A stretch of 53,081 bases of DNA from Lacunisphaera sp. GTDB taxonomy: Bacteria > Verrucomicrobiota > Verrucomicrobiia > Opitutales > Opitutaceae. Shown here in pieces: positions 26,048-35,461 of the stretch. Position 1 is the stretch's first letter. The number at the start of each line of letters is the position of its first letter. The notes under the pieces were generated by a model, which worked only from the letters and a program-made list of their open reading frames with translations, did not search any database and was not told the origin of the DNA. A program made the position numbers and the translations under genes. The stretch lies in contig JAQSCO010000045.1 in assembly GCA_029945445.1 (NCBI GenBank), positions 1-53,081 of the forward strand, read 5' to 3'.

Positions 26048-27859
26048 ATGATTGAGTCCTTCCCGTCTGCGCTGCTGGCGCAGTTGCCCATCCACCTCCC
26101 ACTCGCCCTGACCGGTGGCGCGGGATCCGCCACCGCCGGTGGTGTCGCGCTTAAACTCGCTGGCGTCGACTACCTCATCCTCGCCGTCTACTTCTCCTTC
26201 GTGCTGGGCATCGGCTGGGTGCTGAAAAAACACCTGAAAACCTCGACTGACTTCTTCGAGTCGGGCCGTTCCCTGCCGGCGTGGATCTGCGCGCTGGGCT
26301 TCATCGGCGCCAACCTCGGCGCGCAGGAGGTCATGGGGATGGCGGCTTCCGGCGCCAAATACGGCATAGCGACAAGTCACTTCTACTGGGTGGGCGCCAT
26401 CCCCGCGATGATCTTCGTCGGTATCTTCATGATGCCTTTCTACTACGGCTCGAAGGCCCGCTCCGTGCCCGAGTATCTCAAGCTCCGCTTCGACGAGAAA
26501 ACGCGCACCTTCAATGCGCTCTCCTTCGCGGTGATGACGGTGTTCTCGTCGGGCATCTCCATGTTTGCCCTGGCCAAGCTCCTCAATGCGATCCTCGGGT
26601 GGAACTTCGACGCCTGCATCTTTATCTCGAGCGTTATCGTCCTCATCTACATCTACACCGGCGGCCTCACCTCGGCGATCTACAACGAGGTGCTCCAATT
26701 CTTCCTCATCGTGCTGGGCTTCCTGCCGCTCGTGCTCCTCGGCCTGAAGGATATCGGCGGCTGGGACGGCCTGATGCAACAGCTGGGCGCCTACTCGGAG
26801 GCGCAGGGCATGCCCGGCGCGTGGAATCACTCTTGGGCGCACTTGAATGAGGCAAGCGCCAACCCCATCGGCATCGAATGGTTCGGCATGGTCGCGGGCC
26901 TCGGGTTTGTCCTGTCCTTCGGCTACTGGTGCACGGACTTCCTCGTCATCCAGCGCGCGATGGCGGCCAAGGACATGAATTCCGCCCGCCGCACTCCCCT
27001 GATCGCGGCGATCCCGAAGATGATGTTCCCCGCCCTCGTCATCCTGCCCGGGATGCTCGCCATCGCCCTTTACCACAAGGGTGGCACTGCCGCGATCGCG
27101 CTCCCGATGGGCGCCGACGGCCACCCTGATTACAACATGGTGGTGCCCGTCATGATCGCGAAATACTTCCCGAACGGCATGCTCGGGATCGGCCTGACCG
27201 CGCTGATGGCCTCGTTCATGTCGGGCATGGCCGGCAATGTGACAGCGTTCAACACGGTCTGGACCTACGATCTCTATCAGCGCTGGATCAAGCCCGACGC
27301 CTCCGACGCCCACCTGATCAAGGTGGGCCGCGTGACGACCGTCGTGGGCCTCATGATCAGCGCCGTCTGCGCCTACGCGGCCACCAAATTCAACAATATC
27401 ATGGACATGCTCCAGCTGATCTTCGGCTTCGTGAACGCCCCACTGTTCGCCATTTTCCTCTGCGGCATGTTCTGGAAGCGCGCGACCGGACACGGCGCGT
27501 TCTTCGGCCTGCTCACCGGCACCCTCACGGCCGCATTCTTCCAGGGCAACACCGTTCCGGCCGGCGAGACCGCGAGCCTGCTCAAGGGCGGCTGGATGTC
27601 GGTGCAGCACACCTTCACCAGTTCGATGGCGCAGAGTTTCTGGATGGCGATCTTCGCCTTCAGCGGCTGCTTCCTCGGCACCATCATCATCTCACTCTCG
27701 ACCGCACCGAACCGCACCGACGACGAGCTGCGTGGCCTCGTTTATTCGCTCACGGAGAAGGTGGTCGATCAGCAAGGCACGCCTTGGTATGCGCGTCCGG
27801 CCGTGCTCGGCGTCATCGTCCTCACCCTGACCGTCGCCCTGAATATTGTCTTCTGGTAA
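26048..27859 (+). CDS. SGLT-type sodium:sugar symporter (SSS family)
   Basis: The protein has 603 residues and about 14 predicted helices. The sequence FFESGRSLPAWICALGFIG and IGANLGAQEVMGMAASGAKYG is typical of bacterial Na+/galactose (vSGLT-like) carriers. FGYWCTDFLVIQRAMAAKDM matches the conserved YWxTDxxxxQR signature. It would bring galactose or a related monosaccharide across the inner membrane with Na+. The neighbours downstream are galK, galT and galE, which strongly suggest galactose. The G-run promoter at 25932 and a leader hairpin lie upstream. Base composition is like the neighbours. Confidence 0.92.
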   Translation: MIESFPSALLAQLPIHLPLALTGGAGSATAGGVALKLAGVDYLILAVYFSFVLGIGWVLKKHLKTSTDFFESGRSLPAWICALGFIGANLGAQEVMGMAASGAKYGIATSHFYWVGAIPAMIFVGIFMMPFYYGSKARSVPEYLKLRFDEKTRTFNALSFAVMTVFSSGISMFALAKLLNAILGWNFDACIFISSVIVLIYIYTGGLTSAIYNEVLQFFLIVLGFLPLVLLGLKDIGGWDGLMQQLGAYSEAQGMPGAWNHSWAHLNEASANPIGIEWFGMVAGLGFVLSFGYWCTDFLVIQRAMAAKDMNSARRTPLIAAIPKMMFPALVILPGMLAIALYHKGGTAAIALPMGADGHPDYNMVVPVMIAKYFPNGMLGIGLTALMASFMSGMAGNVTAFNTVWTYDLYQRWIKPDASDAHLIKVGRVTTVVGLMISAVCAYAATKFNNIMDMLQLIFGFVNAPLFAIFLCGMFWKRATGHGAFFGLLTGTLTAAFFQGNTVPAGETASLLKGGWMSVQHTFTSSMAQSFWMAIFAFSGCFLGTIIISLSTAPNRTDDELRGLVYSLTEKVVDQQGTPWYARPAVLGVIVLTLTVALNIVFW

Positions 27860-27873
27860 CCCCCACCCACCCC

Positions 27874-28077
27874 ATGCACCAACTCGACGTCCGCCTCCCG
27901 ATGGGCCTGCTCTTCCTCACCCTGGGGATCATCCTCGTCGTCTTCGGCGTGATCTCCGATCCCGCGATCTATGCGCAGCACTCCCTCGGGCAGAATGTGA
28001 ACCTGACCTGGGGCGCTCTCTTTGCCCTCTTCGGTGTCACCATGCTCTGGCTGGCCCGCCGCGCGCGGCCATCCTGA
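27874..28077 (+). CDS. Small membrane protein, two transmembrane helices
   Basis: The protein has 67 residues, starting at the ATG at 27874, 14 nt after the symporter stop and 24 nt before galK. Two hydrophobic helices (MGLLFLTLGIILVVFGVIS and LTWGALFALFGVTMLWLA) flank a short polar loop containing SLGQNVN, and the C-terminus is basic (RRARPS). No known family is recognised. Tight placement between the symporter and galK suggests an accessory role with the transporter, but this is inference only. Confidence 0.75.
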   Translation: MHQLDVRLPMGLLFLTLGIILVVFGVISDPAIYAQHSLGQNVNLTWGALFALFGVTMLWLARRARPS

Positions 28078-28101
28078 CCGATCCCGCGCCTCCGTCCGCC
28101 C

Positions 28102-29292
28102 ATGACGAAAACCGAACCTAAGTCCGGCGACCCAAACGCGGATCTGGTTGCGCGGGTGCGGCGCCAGTTCGAGGCCCTGCACGGCCGCAGCCCCGCCCTG
28201 GTCGCGGTGGCGCCGGGCCGCGTGAATGTCATCGGCGAGCACGTTGACTATAATGGTGGCTGGGTTCTGCCGGCCGCCATCGACCGCTGCCTCGTCATGG
28301 CGGTGGCCCCGCGCGACGATGACCGGGTGCGGCTCGCGACGGCCGACTTCGACGGCCTGCTGGAATTCAGCGCCCGGGATCTCGGGCCCGGCTCAACCAA
28401 GGACTGGGGCCGCTACGTCCGGGGCGTCATGGCCGGTCTGGCCCGCGCGGGCCACAACGTGCCCGGGTTTGACGCCTGCGTGGCCTCGACGATCCCCGTC
28501 GGCGGCGGCCTGAGCAGCAGCGCCGCGCTCGAGGCCACCACGGGCCTCGCCGGACTCGCCCTCTGCGGTGCGGAGATGGAGCGCTTCCGGCTCGCCAAGC
28601 TCTGCCAGCAGGCCGAGCACGACTACGCCGGCGTGCCCTGTGGCATCATGGATCAGGCTGCGGTGCTCTGCTGCGAGGCCGGCCACCTGCTGCTGCTCGA
28701 CTGCGAGGCGGAGACCTACCAGCAGACCGCCTTCCGCGCGGAGGGGTGGAGCCTGCTGATCATCAATTCCGGTGTGGCCCACGAACTGGCGAGCGGCGAA
28801 TACGCACTGCGCCGGTCCGCCTGCGAGCAGGCCGCGCGGCGGTTGCGGGTGCCGTCGCTGCGCCACGTCGGGCCGGACGCGCTGGCCGGAGCGCTCGCCT
28901 TGCCCGGCTTGACCGACGAGATGCGCCGCTGCGTGCGCCATGTGGTGACCGAAAACGATCGCACCAGCCGTTGCGTCACCGCCCTGCAACGCGGGGATAT
29001 CGCCGCCGCCGGGCAACTGCTCAACGCCAGCCACGCCTCCCTCCGGGACGATTACCGGGTGAGCTGCGAGGAACTCGATTTCATCGCTGCTACGGCGCAA
29101 CGCGACCCCTCCGTCGCCGGTTGCCGGATGACGGGCGGCGGTTTCGGCGGGTCCTGCGTCGCACTCGTCCGGCAGGAGGGGGCCGACGACGTCATCCGCC
29201 GGATCGGAGATGCCTTTGCGGCGAAATTCGGTCCGCGCCCGGCCGCCTTCGTCACGACCGCTGCGCCCGGCGCCCGGCTGATCGCTGTCTGA
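28102..29292 (+). CDS. galK: Galactokinase
   Basis: The protein has 396 residues, full length for GHMP-family galactokinase, which makes galactose-1-phosphate from galactose and ATP in the cytosol. The signature GRVNVIGEHVDYNGGWVLP lies near residues 37-55, and here a Val replaces the usual Thr before DYN. The GHMP ATP-binding motif is PVGGGLSSSAALEA. The C-terminal motif is CRMTGGGFGGSCVAL. galT starts 3 nt after its stop. It is the first enzyme of the Leloir pathway. Confidence 0.96.
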   Translation: MTKTEPKSGDPNADLVARVRRQFEALHGRSPALVAVAPGRVNVIGEHVDYNGGWVLPAAIDRCLVMAVAPRDDDRVRLATADFDGLLEFSARDLGPGSTKDWGRYVRGVMAGLARAGHNVPGFDACVASTIPVGGGLSSSAALEATTGLAGLALCGAEMERFRLAKLCQQAEHDYAGVPCGIMDQAAVLCCEAGHLLLLDCEAETYQQTAFRAEGWSLLIINSGVAHELASGEYALRRSACEQAARRLRVPSLRHVGPDALAGALALPGLTDEMRRCVRHVVTENDRTSRCVTALQRGDIAAAGQLLNASHASLRDDYRVSCEELDFIAATAQRDPSVAGCRMTGGGFGGSCVALVRQEGADDVIRRIGDAFAAKFGPRPAAFVTTAAPGARLIAV

Positions 29293-29295
29293 CCC

Positions 29296-30315
29296 ATGGC
29301 CACCGTTCCCGCCCTGCTCCCGCACCGCCGTCACAATCCCCTGACAGGCGAATGGGTCCTGTGCTCGCCCCATCGTGCCACCCGACCCTGGCAAGGCCAG
29401 CAGGAGGCCGTCGCGCGCGACACCCGTCCGGCGCACGACCCGAATTGCTACCTTTGCGCCCGCAACCGGCGGGCCAATGGCGCGACCAACCCCGACTACC
29501 GGGACACTTTTGTCTTCGAGAACGATTTCCGCGCGCTCCTCGATGAGGAAACCGCCGGGGAGGGCGCGTCCACCCCGCTCCTTTCTCGCGCGCCCGTGCG
29601 CGGCACCTGCCGCGTGATCTGTTTCTCGCCGCGCCATGACCTCACGCTCGCCCGGATGGAGACGGCAGGGATCGTCCGCGTGATCGAGACTTGGCAGGCC
29701 GAGAGCGCTGAGCTGGGCCGGCGTTACCGCTGGGTGCAGGTCTTCGAGAACAAGGGTGCCGTCATGGGTTGTTCCAATCCCCACCCTCACGGCCAGGTCT
29801 GGGCGATGGACTGCCTGCCCACTCTGCCCGGGGCCGAGGATCATCAGCAGCGCGCTTACCATGCCACGCACGGCCGGCCGCTCCTGCTCGACTACGTGCA
29901 GCTCGAGCTGGAACGCGGCGAACGGGTCGTCTGGCACAACGACGACTGGGCGGTGCTCGTGCCCTACTGGGCGACGTGGCCCTTCGAAACACTCCTCCTG
30001 CCGCGCTTCCCCGTGGCCCGCCTGCCCGATCTCGGCGCCGCGCCGCGTGAATCGCTCGCGACCGCCCTGCAGGCCGTGCTCCGGCGCTACGACGCGCTTT
30101 TCCAGACCGACTTTCCCTATTCGATGGGCTGGCACGGCGCGCCCTTTGATGACCAACCGGCCGCGCCGTGGCAGCTTCACGCCCATTTCTACCCGCCCCT
30201 CCTCCGCTCGGCCACGGTGAAGAAATTCATGGTCGGCTACGAGCTGCTCGGCGAGGCCCAGCGGGATATCACCCCCGAGGTCGCCGCCGCGCGGCTGAGG
30301 GAGATCCAACCCTAA
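29296..30315 (+). CDS. galT: Galactose-1-phosphate uridylyltransferase
   Basis: The protein has 339 residues. It transfers UMP between UDP-glucose and galactose-1-phosphate. The HIT-superfamily active site [11 protein letters not shown] contains the uridylylated histidine. The NCYLC motif in the N-terminal third provides two zinc-ligand cysteines, and GWHGAPFD with [12 protein letters not shown] is the C-terminal signature. It sits between galK and galE and shares their operon. galE follows after 15 nt, which includes an 18-nt string also found before the symporter. Confidence 0.96.
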   Translation: MATVPALLPHRRHNPLTGEWVLCSPHRATRPWQGQQEAVARDTRPAHDPNCYLCARNRRANGATNPDYRDTFVFENDFRALLDEETAGEGASTPLLSRAPVRGTCRVICFSPRHDLTLARMETAGIVRVIETWQAESAELGRRYRWVQVFENKGAVMGCSNPHPHGQVWAMDCLPTLPGAEDHQQRAYHATHGRPLLLDYVQLELERGERVVWHNDDWAVLVPYWATWPFETLLLPRFPVARLPDLGAAPRESLATALQAVLRRYDALFQTDFPYSMGWHGAPFDDQPAAPWQLHAHFYPPLLRSATVKKFMVGYELLGEAQRDITPEVAAARLREIQP

Positions 30316-30330
30316 GGCGGATTCAAGCGC

Positions 30331-31308
30331 ATGAAAATCCTCGTCACCGGTGGCGCCGGCTACATCGGCAGCGTCGCCACGGAAGTGCTGCTCCGTACCG
30401 GGCATACCGTGCTGGTCTTCGACAACCTCCAGCAAGGCCACGCGGCGGCCATCGAGCCCGGCGCCGCCTTCGTCCGCGGCGATCTGCGCGACCCTGCGGC
30501 CATCGGCGCCACCGTGCAGGATTTCTCGCCTGACGCCGTGCTGCACTTTGCCGCCAATTCACTCGTCGGCGAATCCATGCGCGACCCCTTCGCCTACCTC
30601 GGCGACAATGTCGTCAGCGCCCTCAACCTCCTCCGCGCGATGGACGCCCACGGGGTGAAGCGCATCATCCTCTCCTCGACGGCCAACCTGTTCGCCGACC
30701 CGCTGAAGATGCCGATCGACGAGGATGAGCGCATCATCCCCGGCAGCCCCTACGGCGAGTCGAAGGGCATCATCGAACGTTTCCTCCACTGGCTGTCCGT
30801 CACGCGCGGCCTGCGCTACGCCTGCCTCCGTTATTTCAACGCCGCGGGCGCCACCGAGCGGCACGGCGAGGACCACAACCCCGAGTTGCACCTGATCCCG
30901 CTGGTGCTGAAGGTCGCGCTGGGCCAGCGGGAGAAGATCTCCGTCTTTGGCAACGACTACCCCACCCCCGACGGGACCTGCATCCGTGATTACATCCACG
31001 TCGAGGACCTGATCGACGCCCATATCCGCGCCCTCGGCGCGCTGGACGCGGGCAACCGCGTCTACAATCTCGGCAACGGACAGGGCTTCTCCGTCCGCCA
31101 GGTAATCGACGCCGCCGAGCGTGTCACGGGCCGCAGGATCCCGGTCGAAATCTCACCGCGCCGCCCCGGCGACCCCGCGGTGCTCGTCGCCGGCAGCGGA
31201 AAGATCAAACGGGAGTTGGGTTGGGAGCCGAAGATCCCGGACATCGACGGAATCATCCGGACCGCCTGGGCCTGGCATTCGCGGCACCCCGCTGGCTACG
31301 GCCGGTAG
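30331..31308 (+). CDS. galE: UDP-glucose 4-epimerase
   Basis: The protein has 325 residues and is an extended short-chain dehydrogenase/reductase. The NAD-binding motif GGAGYIGS lies at residues 7-14. The catalytic SSTANLF serine and SPYGESK tyrosine/lysine are present, as are the LRYFNAAGA and [13 protein letters not shown] motifs typical of GalE. It interconverts UDP-galactose and UDP-glucose, closing the Leloir pathway encoded by the three adjacent genes. A short GC hairpin (CCAGC/GCTGG near 31330) downstream is too weak to be called a terminator. Confidence 0.95.
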   Translation: MKILVTGGAGYIGSVATEVLLRTGHTVLVFDNLQQGHAAAIEPGAAFVRGDLRDPAAIGATVQDFSPDAVLHFAANSLVGESMRDPFAYLGDNVVSALNLLRAMDAHGVKRIILSSTANLFADPLKMPIDEDERIIPGSPYGESKGIIERFLHWLSVTRGLRYACLRYFNAAGATERHGEDHNPELHLIPLVLKVALGQREKISVFGNDYPTPDGTCIRDYIHVEDLIDAHIRALGALDAGNRVYNLGNGQGFSVRQVIDAAERVTGRRIPVEISPRRPGDPAVLVAGSGKIKRELGWEPKIPDIDGIIRTAWAWHSRHPAGYGR

Positions 31309-31459
31309 TGGACACCAGGAAGGCCCACCAGCCTTCGCTGGCGCACGGCGCATTTTATTTCCCGATGGCGAACCCGGGCCCTTTTCCCGGCGTTCCGCCT
31401 CACATTATTTGCCGGTCTTGCTGCGGATAAAGCTTTTCGCCCCGGGATTGCCGCCCTTA

Positions 31460-33337
31460 ATGCCTGTCATGGTTCAACGCCCATCCGCTGCCGGATCGGA
31501 CACCGCCTACCGGGTGCGGGCCGAACTGCTGCGGCTGGCCTACAACGACCTGTCCGTCGGCATGGTGACCACGCTGGTCGTCGCCGGCGGCCTTGCCTGG
31601 GTGGTGGCGCACAACCATGGCACGCTGCACCCCTGGGCTTGGTTCGGCGTCATGAGCTCGCTGACGATCCTCCGGCTGCTCAACGTCCGCTGGTTTCTGG
31701 GGGCCCAGGGCGCGCCCGAGAACTTCGCCCGCGGCGAGTTCCGCTTCATCCTGGGGGCCCTGCTGACCGGGCTGGGCTGGGGTTACTCCGCCTGGATGTT
31801 TTTCCCGCTCATGGGGCAGATGGAGCATTCGCTGCTGGTGCTCGTGCTGGCAGGCATCACGGCCGGCGCGACGCGCTCGCTCAGCCCCGTGATGCCGGCG
31901 TGCTGGACCTTCCAGCTCTTCACGCTGCTGCCGCTCACGCTGCGTTTCGCGCTCGGCGACGAGATGGTGCAGATGGTCATGGGCGGACTGTCGGTCTTCT
32001 TCACCGTGTTCCTCATCGCCATGGCGCGCAGTTTCCACCGCACCCTGGCCAATTCGCTGCGGCTGGGCTTCGAGCACGCCGCCCTCGTCGAGGAGCTGCA
32101 GGTCCGGAAACAGCAGGTCGAGGACACCAACCGCGGCCTCACCGAGGAAATCACCCGCCGCCGGCAGATCGAGACCGAGCTGCGCACCGCCAAGGAAACC
32201 GCGGAGGCTGCCAGCCGGACCAAGAGCGAGTTCCTCGCCACCATGAGCCACGAGATCCGGACGCCGATGAACGGCGTGCTCGGCATGCTCGACCTGCTCA
32301 AGACCACCCCGATCAACGCGGCGCAGCGCGAGCAGGTCGAGACCGCCGCGAATTCCGCCGACACGCTCCTTCGCCTCCTGAACGACATCCTGGATTTCGC
32401 GAAGATCGAGACCGGTCGCCTCGAGTTCGAGAACATCCCCTTCCGTCCCGCCGCGCTCGCCGAGGAGGCTGTCAGCCTGCTGCGGCCCCGCGCCAGCGCC
32501 AAGGCCCTCCGGCTCACCTTCACCGCCAACCCCGCCGCCAATGCCTGCGTCCTCGGCGATCCCACCCGCCTCCGCCAGGTGATCCTCAACCTCGTCGGCA
32601 ACGCGATCAAATTTTCCGAGCGCGGCGAGGTCACCCTCCGGCTGGCCGGCGCCCCGGGGCCCGGCGCTAACGTCCAGCTGGGCGTGGAGGTGTCGGACAC
32701 GGGCATCGGGATGAGCGCGGAGACGTGCGCGCATCTCTTCGAGCCTTTCCGGCAGGCCGACAGCTCGATGAGCCGGCGCTTCGGCGGCTCCGGCCTCGGC
32801 CTCGCCATCTCCCAAAAACTCGTCGAGCGCATGGGCGGGCGCATCACCGTGCAAAGCAACCTCGACCACGGCTCGGTCTTCCAGTTCAGCGTGCCTTTCG
32901 TCCAGGCTCCGGAGCAAAGCCCGGCCGTGGCCCAGCTCGCCCACGCGATCAGCCCGCAGAGTTTCACCGGCCGCATCCTGGTGGTCGAGGACGACAAGGT
33001 GAACCAGCGCGTCATCACCCTCATGCTCGAGCGGCTCGGTCTGGAGTGCCTGGTGGTCAGCGACGGCCTCACCGCCCTTGACGTGCTGGCGCAGGGCAAC
33101 TGGGACCTCGTCTTCATGGATTGCCAGCTGCCCGACATCGACGGCTTCGAGACCACCCGCCGCGCCCGCGTCCAGCTGGAGGGCCGGCCGCTGCCCATCA
33201 TCGCCCTCACCGCCAACGTCCGGGCCGAGGACCGCGCCGCCTGCATCGCCGCCGGGATGGACGACTTCGTGTCCAAGCCCATCCGCTCCGCGGCCCTGCG
33301 CAGCGTCCTCGCGCGCTGGCTGCAGCCCGGGGGCTGA
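31460..33337 (+). CDS. Hybrid sensor histidine kinase/response regulator
   Basis: The protein has 625 residues from the ATG at 31460; a second ATG at 31472 is also possible. About six N-terminal membrane helices (residues about 20-200) form a membrane sensor without an extended periplasmic domain. A coiled coil follows, then HisKA with His264 in [11 protein letters not shown], HATPase ([28 protein letters not shown]), and a C-terminal receiver with Asp554 in [12 protein letters not shown] and Lys in FVSKPI. There is no DNA-binding domain, so output must go to another protein by phosphotransfer. It is an orphan, 151 nt downstream of galE, and its signal is unknown. Confidence 0.92.
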   Translation: MPVMVQRPSAAGSDTAYRVRAELLRLAYNDLSVGMVTTLVVAGGLAWVVAHNHGTLHPWAWFGVMSSLTILRLLNVRWFLGAQGAPENFARGEFRFILGALLTGLGWGYSAWMFFPLMGQMEHSLLVLVLAGITAGATRSLSPVMPACWTFQLFTLLPLTLRFALGDEMVQMVMGGLSVFFTVFLIAMARSFHRTLANSLRLGFEHAALVEELQVRKQQVEDTNRGLTEEITRRRQIETELRTAKETAEAASRTKSEFLATMSHEIRTPMNGVLGMLDLLKTTPINAAQREQVETAANSADTLLRLLNDILDFAKIETGRLEFENIPFRPAALAEEAVSLLRPRASAKALRLTFTANPAANACVLGDPTRLRQVILNLVGNAIKFSERGEVTLRLAGAPGPGANVQLGVEVSDTGIGMSAETCAHLFEPFRQADSSMSRRFGGSGLGLAISQKLVERMGGRITVQSNLDHGSVFQFSVPFVQAPEQSPAVAQLAHAISPQSFTGRILVVEDDKVNQRVITLMLERLGLECLVVSDGLTALDVLAQGNWDLVFMDCQLPDIDGFETTRRARVQLEGRPLPIIALTANVRAEDRAACIAAGMDDFVSKPIRSAALRSVLARWLQPGG

Positions 33338-33457
33338 GGAAGTCCCGGAGGCTTCATTAGCTTCGATGGACGGTTTTTCGCCGCGCGCTTCTGTATATCC
33401 GCCATAAGCGCCTTTGCGCTGGACGAGCCCCGGGCCGCCCCCCACAACCTTGGGCTC

Positions 33458-34048
33458 GTGGCCACACCCCCGAAGCACGACGCAAAAACGATCGACCAGG
33501 CGATCGCACGCGTGGCTTCCGCCCTCGCCAGCCGCCACCAGGACACTGCGCACCTGCTCCTGCTGGGCATCGCCAACGGCGGCATCATCCTCGCCGCGCG
33601 GCTCGCCGCCCGCCTCCAGCGGGCCGGCCTCCACCCCGGCCTCGGCACCATCGACATCTCCTTTCACCGCGACGACATCGGCCGCCACCCGATCCCCAAG
33701 GAATTTTCCCCGACCATCATCCCCCACGACGTCAACGGCGCGCACGTCGTCCTCGTGGACGATGTCCTCCACTCCGGCCGCACGGTGAAGGCCGCGCTCG
33801 ACGAGCTCTTCGACCACGGCCGCCCCGCCGCCGTCGAGCTGGCGGTGCTCATCGACCGCGGCGGCCGGCTGCTGCCCGTCGCCGCCGATTACTGCGGACT
33901 GACGCTCAAGGCCGGCGACACCGAAAAGGTCGTCGTCGCCCTCGACGCCGCCCACCCGTCCAAGGACGCGATTTCAGTCCGCGCCGCTCCAAAAGCCAAA
34001 ATCGAGAATCCCAAATCGAAAATCCCTTCCCGTGCCCTGGCATCGTAA
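33458..34048 (+). CDS. pyrR: PyrR-like phosphoribosyltransferase (pyr regulator/UPRTase)
   Basis: The protein has 196 residues from a GTG at 33458. It is a type I PRTase with the PRPP-binding loop [18 protein letters not shown] and PyrR-type features [14 protein letters not shown] and [12 protein letters not shown]. PyrR proteins attenuate pyr mRNA and have uracil phosphoribosyltransferase activity; its place directly before pyrB supports the call. No clear attenuator structure was found upstream. The last 18 codons run through a tandem 14-nt repeat (33999-34026) and look like an acquired tail. The gene overlaps pyrB by 17 nt. Confidence 0.88.
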   Translation: MATPPKHDAKTIDQAIARVASALASRHQDTAHLLLLGIANGGIILAARLAARLQRAGLHPGLGTIDISFHRDDIGRHPIPKEFSPTIIPHDVNGAHVVLVDDVLHSGRTVKAALDELFDHGRPAAVELAVLIDRGGRLLPVAADYCGLTLKAGDTEKVVVALDAAHPSKDAISVRAAPKAKIENPKSKIPSRALAS

Positions 34049-34979
34049 ACATCTCCTGACCATCGAGGACCTCAGCCGCGCCGAGATCGAGCAGCTGCTC
34101 GCCACGGCCGGCGCGTTCCGCCGCATCCTCGACCGCAAGGTCAAGAAGGTCCCCGCCCTGCGCGGCAAGACCATCGTCAACCTCTTCCTCGAGCCGAGCA
34201 CGCGCACGCGCATCTCCTTCGAGATGGCCGCCCGCTTTCTCAGCGCCGACGTCATCTCCTTCGACGCCGCCGCCTCCAGCACGACCAAGGGCGAGACGCT
34301 CCGCGACACCGCGCAGAACATCCAGGCGCTCAACGCCGACATGATCGTGCTGCGCCACTCGGCCAGCGGTGCGCCGCTCTACCTGAGCCGCGTGCTCGAC
34401 ATCCCCGTCATCAACGCCGGCGACGGCGCCCATGAGCATCCCACGCAGGCGCTGCTCGACGTGTTCACCATGCGGGAAAAGCTCGGCAACCTGCAGGGCC
34501 GCAAAGTCGTCATCCTCGGCGACATCCTCTTCAGCCGCGTCGCCCGCTCCAACATCCACGCCCTCACCAAGCTCGGCGCCGACGTCACCATCGTCGGCCC
34601 GTCCACGCTCGTGCCGCACTGGTTCGAGGCCATGGGCGTCAAGGTCTCGCACAACCTCCGCTCCGCGCTCGCCGACGCCGACGTCGTCATGCTGCTCCGC
34701 ATCCAGCACGAGCGGCAGGCCTCGGGCCATTTCCCTTCGCTCGGCGAATACACCAGCATGTTCGGCCTCAACTACACCCGCGCCGGCTGGATCAAGCCCG
34801 ACGCCATCATCATGCACCCGGGCCCCATCAACCGCGGCGTCGAGATCGACAGCGACATCGCCGACTCGCCGCGCAGCGTCATCCTGCAGCAGGTCACCAA
34901 CGGCATTGCCGTGCGCATGGCCGCCCTCTACCTCTGCGCCGGCGGCCAGCCCGAAAACGTCACCACCCCGGTCGAATAA
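34032..34979 (+). CDS. pyrB: Aspartate carbamoyltransferase, catalytic chain
   Basis: The protein has 315 residues from a GTG at 34032 that overlaps the end of pyrR. It condenses carbamoyl phosphate with aspartate in pyrimidine synthesis. The carbamoyl-phosphate loop [13 protein letters not shown] and the [10 protein letters not shown] motif are intact, and the aspartate-binding region is near [10 protein letters not shown]. No pyrI regulatory chain is present, as usual for PyrR-controlled operons. Confidence 0.96.
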   Translation: MPWHRKHLLTIEDLSRAEIEQLLATAGAFRRILDRKVKKVPALRGKTIVNLFLEPSTRTRISFEMAARFLSADVISFDAAASSTTKGETLRDTAQNIQALNADMIVLRHSASGAPLYLSRVLDIPVINAGDGAHEHPTQALLDVFTMREKLGNLQGRKVVILGDILFSRVARSNIHALTKLGADVTIVGPSTLVPHWFEAMGVKVSHNLRSALADADVVMLLRIQHERQASGHFPSLGEYTSMFGLNYTRAGWIKPDAIIMHPGPINRGVEIDSDIADSPRSVILQQVTNGIAVRMAALYLCAGGQPENVTTPVE

Positions 34980-34992
34980 CTTCCAGACAATG

Positions 34993-35453
34993 GGCCACAA
35001 AATGCACAAAAGGCGCAAAAATGAACGAGCCCACCGCCCGGCAGCTTGCCGACACCATTCGCCAGACGGCCTTCGAGGCCCATACGTTTCTTCGTCACGG
35101 TCATAATGAGAAAGTCTACGAAAACTCCCTTTATAACCGCCCGCGGAAAAGGAATCTCGCAGTCGAGCAGCAGGTGCCGATCGCCGTTCACCATGAGGAT
35201 GGCAGCCTGCTCGGCGAGTTCGTTGCCGATCTCCTCGTCAACCGGGAGTTCATTGTCGAACTCAAGGCGGTGCGGGCACTCGCTGACGAGCATACCGCCC
35301 AGCTGCTCGGTTACCTCCGTGCCTCCCGCCTCGAGCATGGCATGCTCATCAACTTCGGCCCGCCCCGCATCCAATTCCAAAAATACATCTTTCGCCAGAA
35401 TGACTGACTTCTCCCCTTGTTCGGCTTTTGCGCCTTCTGTGCCTTTTGTGGCC
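34993..35453. mobile_element. GxxExxY gene bracketed by 28-nt inverted repeats
   Basis: The arms at 34993-35020 and 35426-35453 are reverse complements at 26 of 28 positions. The left arm ends exactly at the ATG of the GxxExxY gene, and the right arm ends 8 nt before the pyrC ATG. No transposase is present and no target duplication is obvious. The arrangement looks like a non-autonomous cassette inserted between pyrB and pyrC. The repeats are seen directly; mobility is inference. Confidence 0.6.
35021..35407 (+). CDS. GxxExxY family protein
   Basis: The protein has 128 residues, normal for this family. The defining motif is GHNEKVYENSL (G, E and Y at the family positions). VADLLVNREFIVELKAV follows with an acidic and lysine pattern (D...E-L-K) that resembles the PD-(D/E)XK nuclease core, then AQLLGYLRAS and HGMLINFG. 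The function of the family is unknown. The gene interrupts pyrB and pyrC and is enclosed by inverted repeats, so it is probably a passenger rather than a pyrimidine gene. Confidence 0.88.
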   Translation: MNEPTARQLADTIRQTAFEAHTFLRHGHNEKVYENSLYNRPRKRNLAVEQQVPIAVHHEDGSLLGEFVADLLVNREFIVELKAVRALADEHTAQLLGYLRASRLEHGMLINFGPPRIQFQKYIFRQND

Positions 35454-35461
35454 AATAAATC

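Noticed and set aside
31121..31459. N-terminal extension of the hybrid kinase frame into galE
   Set aside because: The galE frame is the coding one. The ATG at 31460 fits the sensor protein start.
33338..33457. A PyrR-type attenuator before pyrR
   Set aside because: No antiterminator/terminator pair or PyrR-binding loop is evident in this 120-nt gap.
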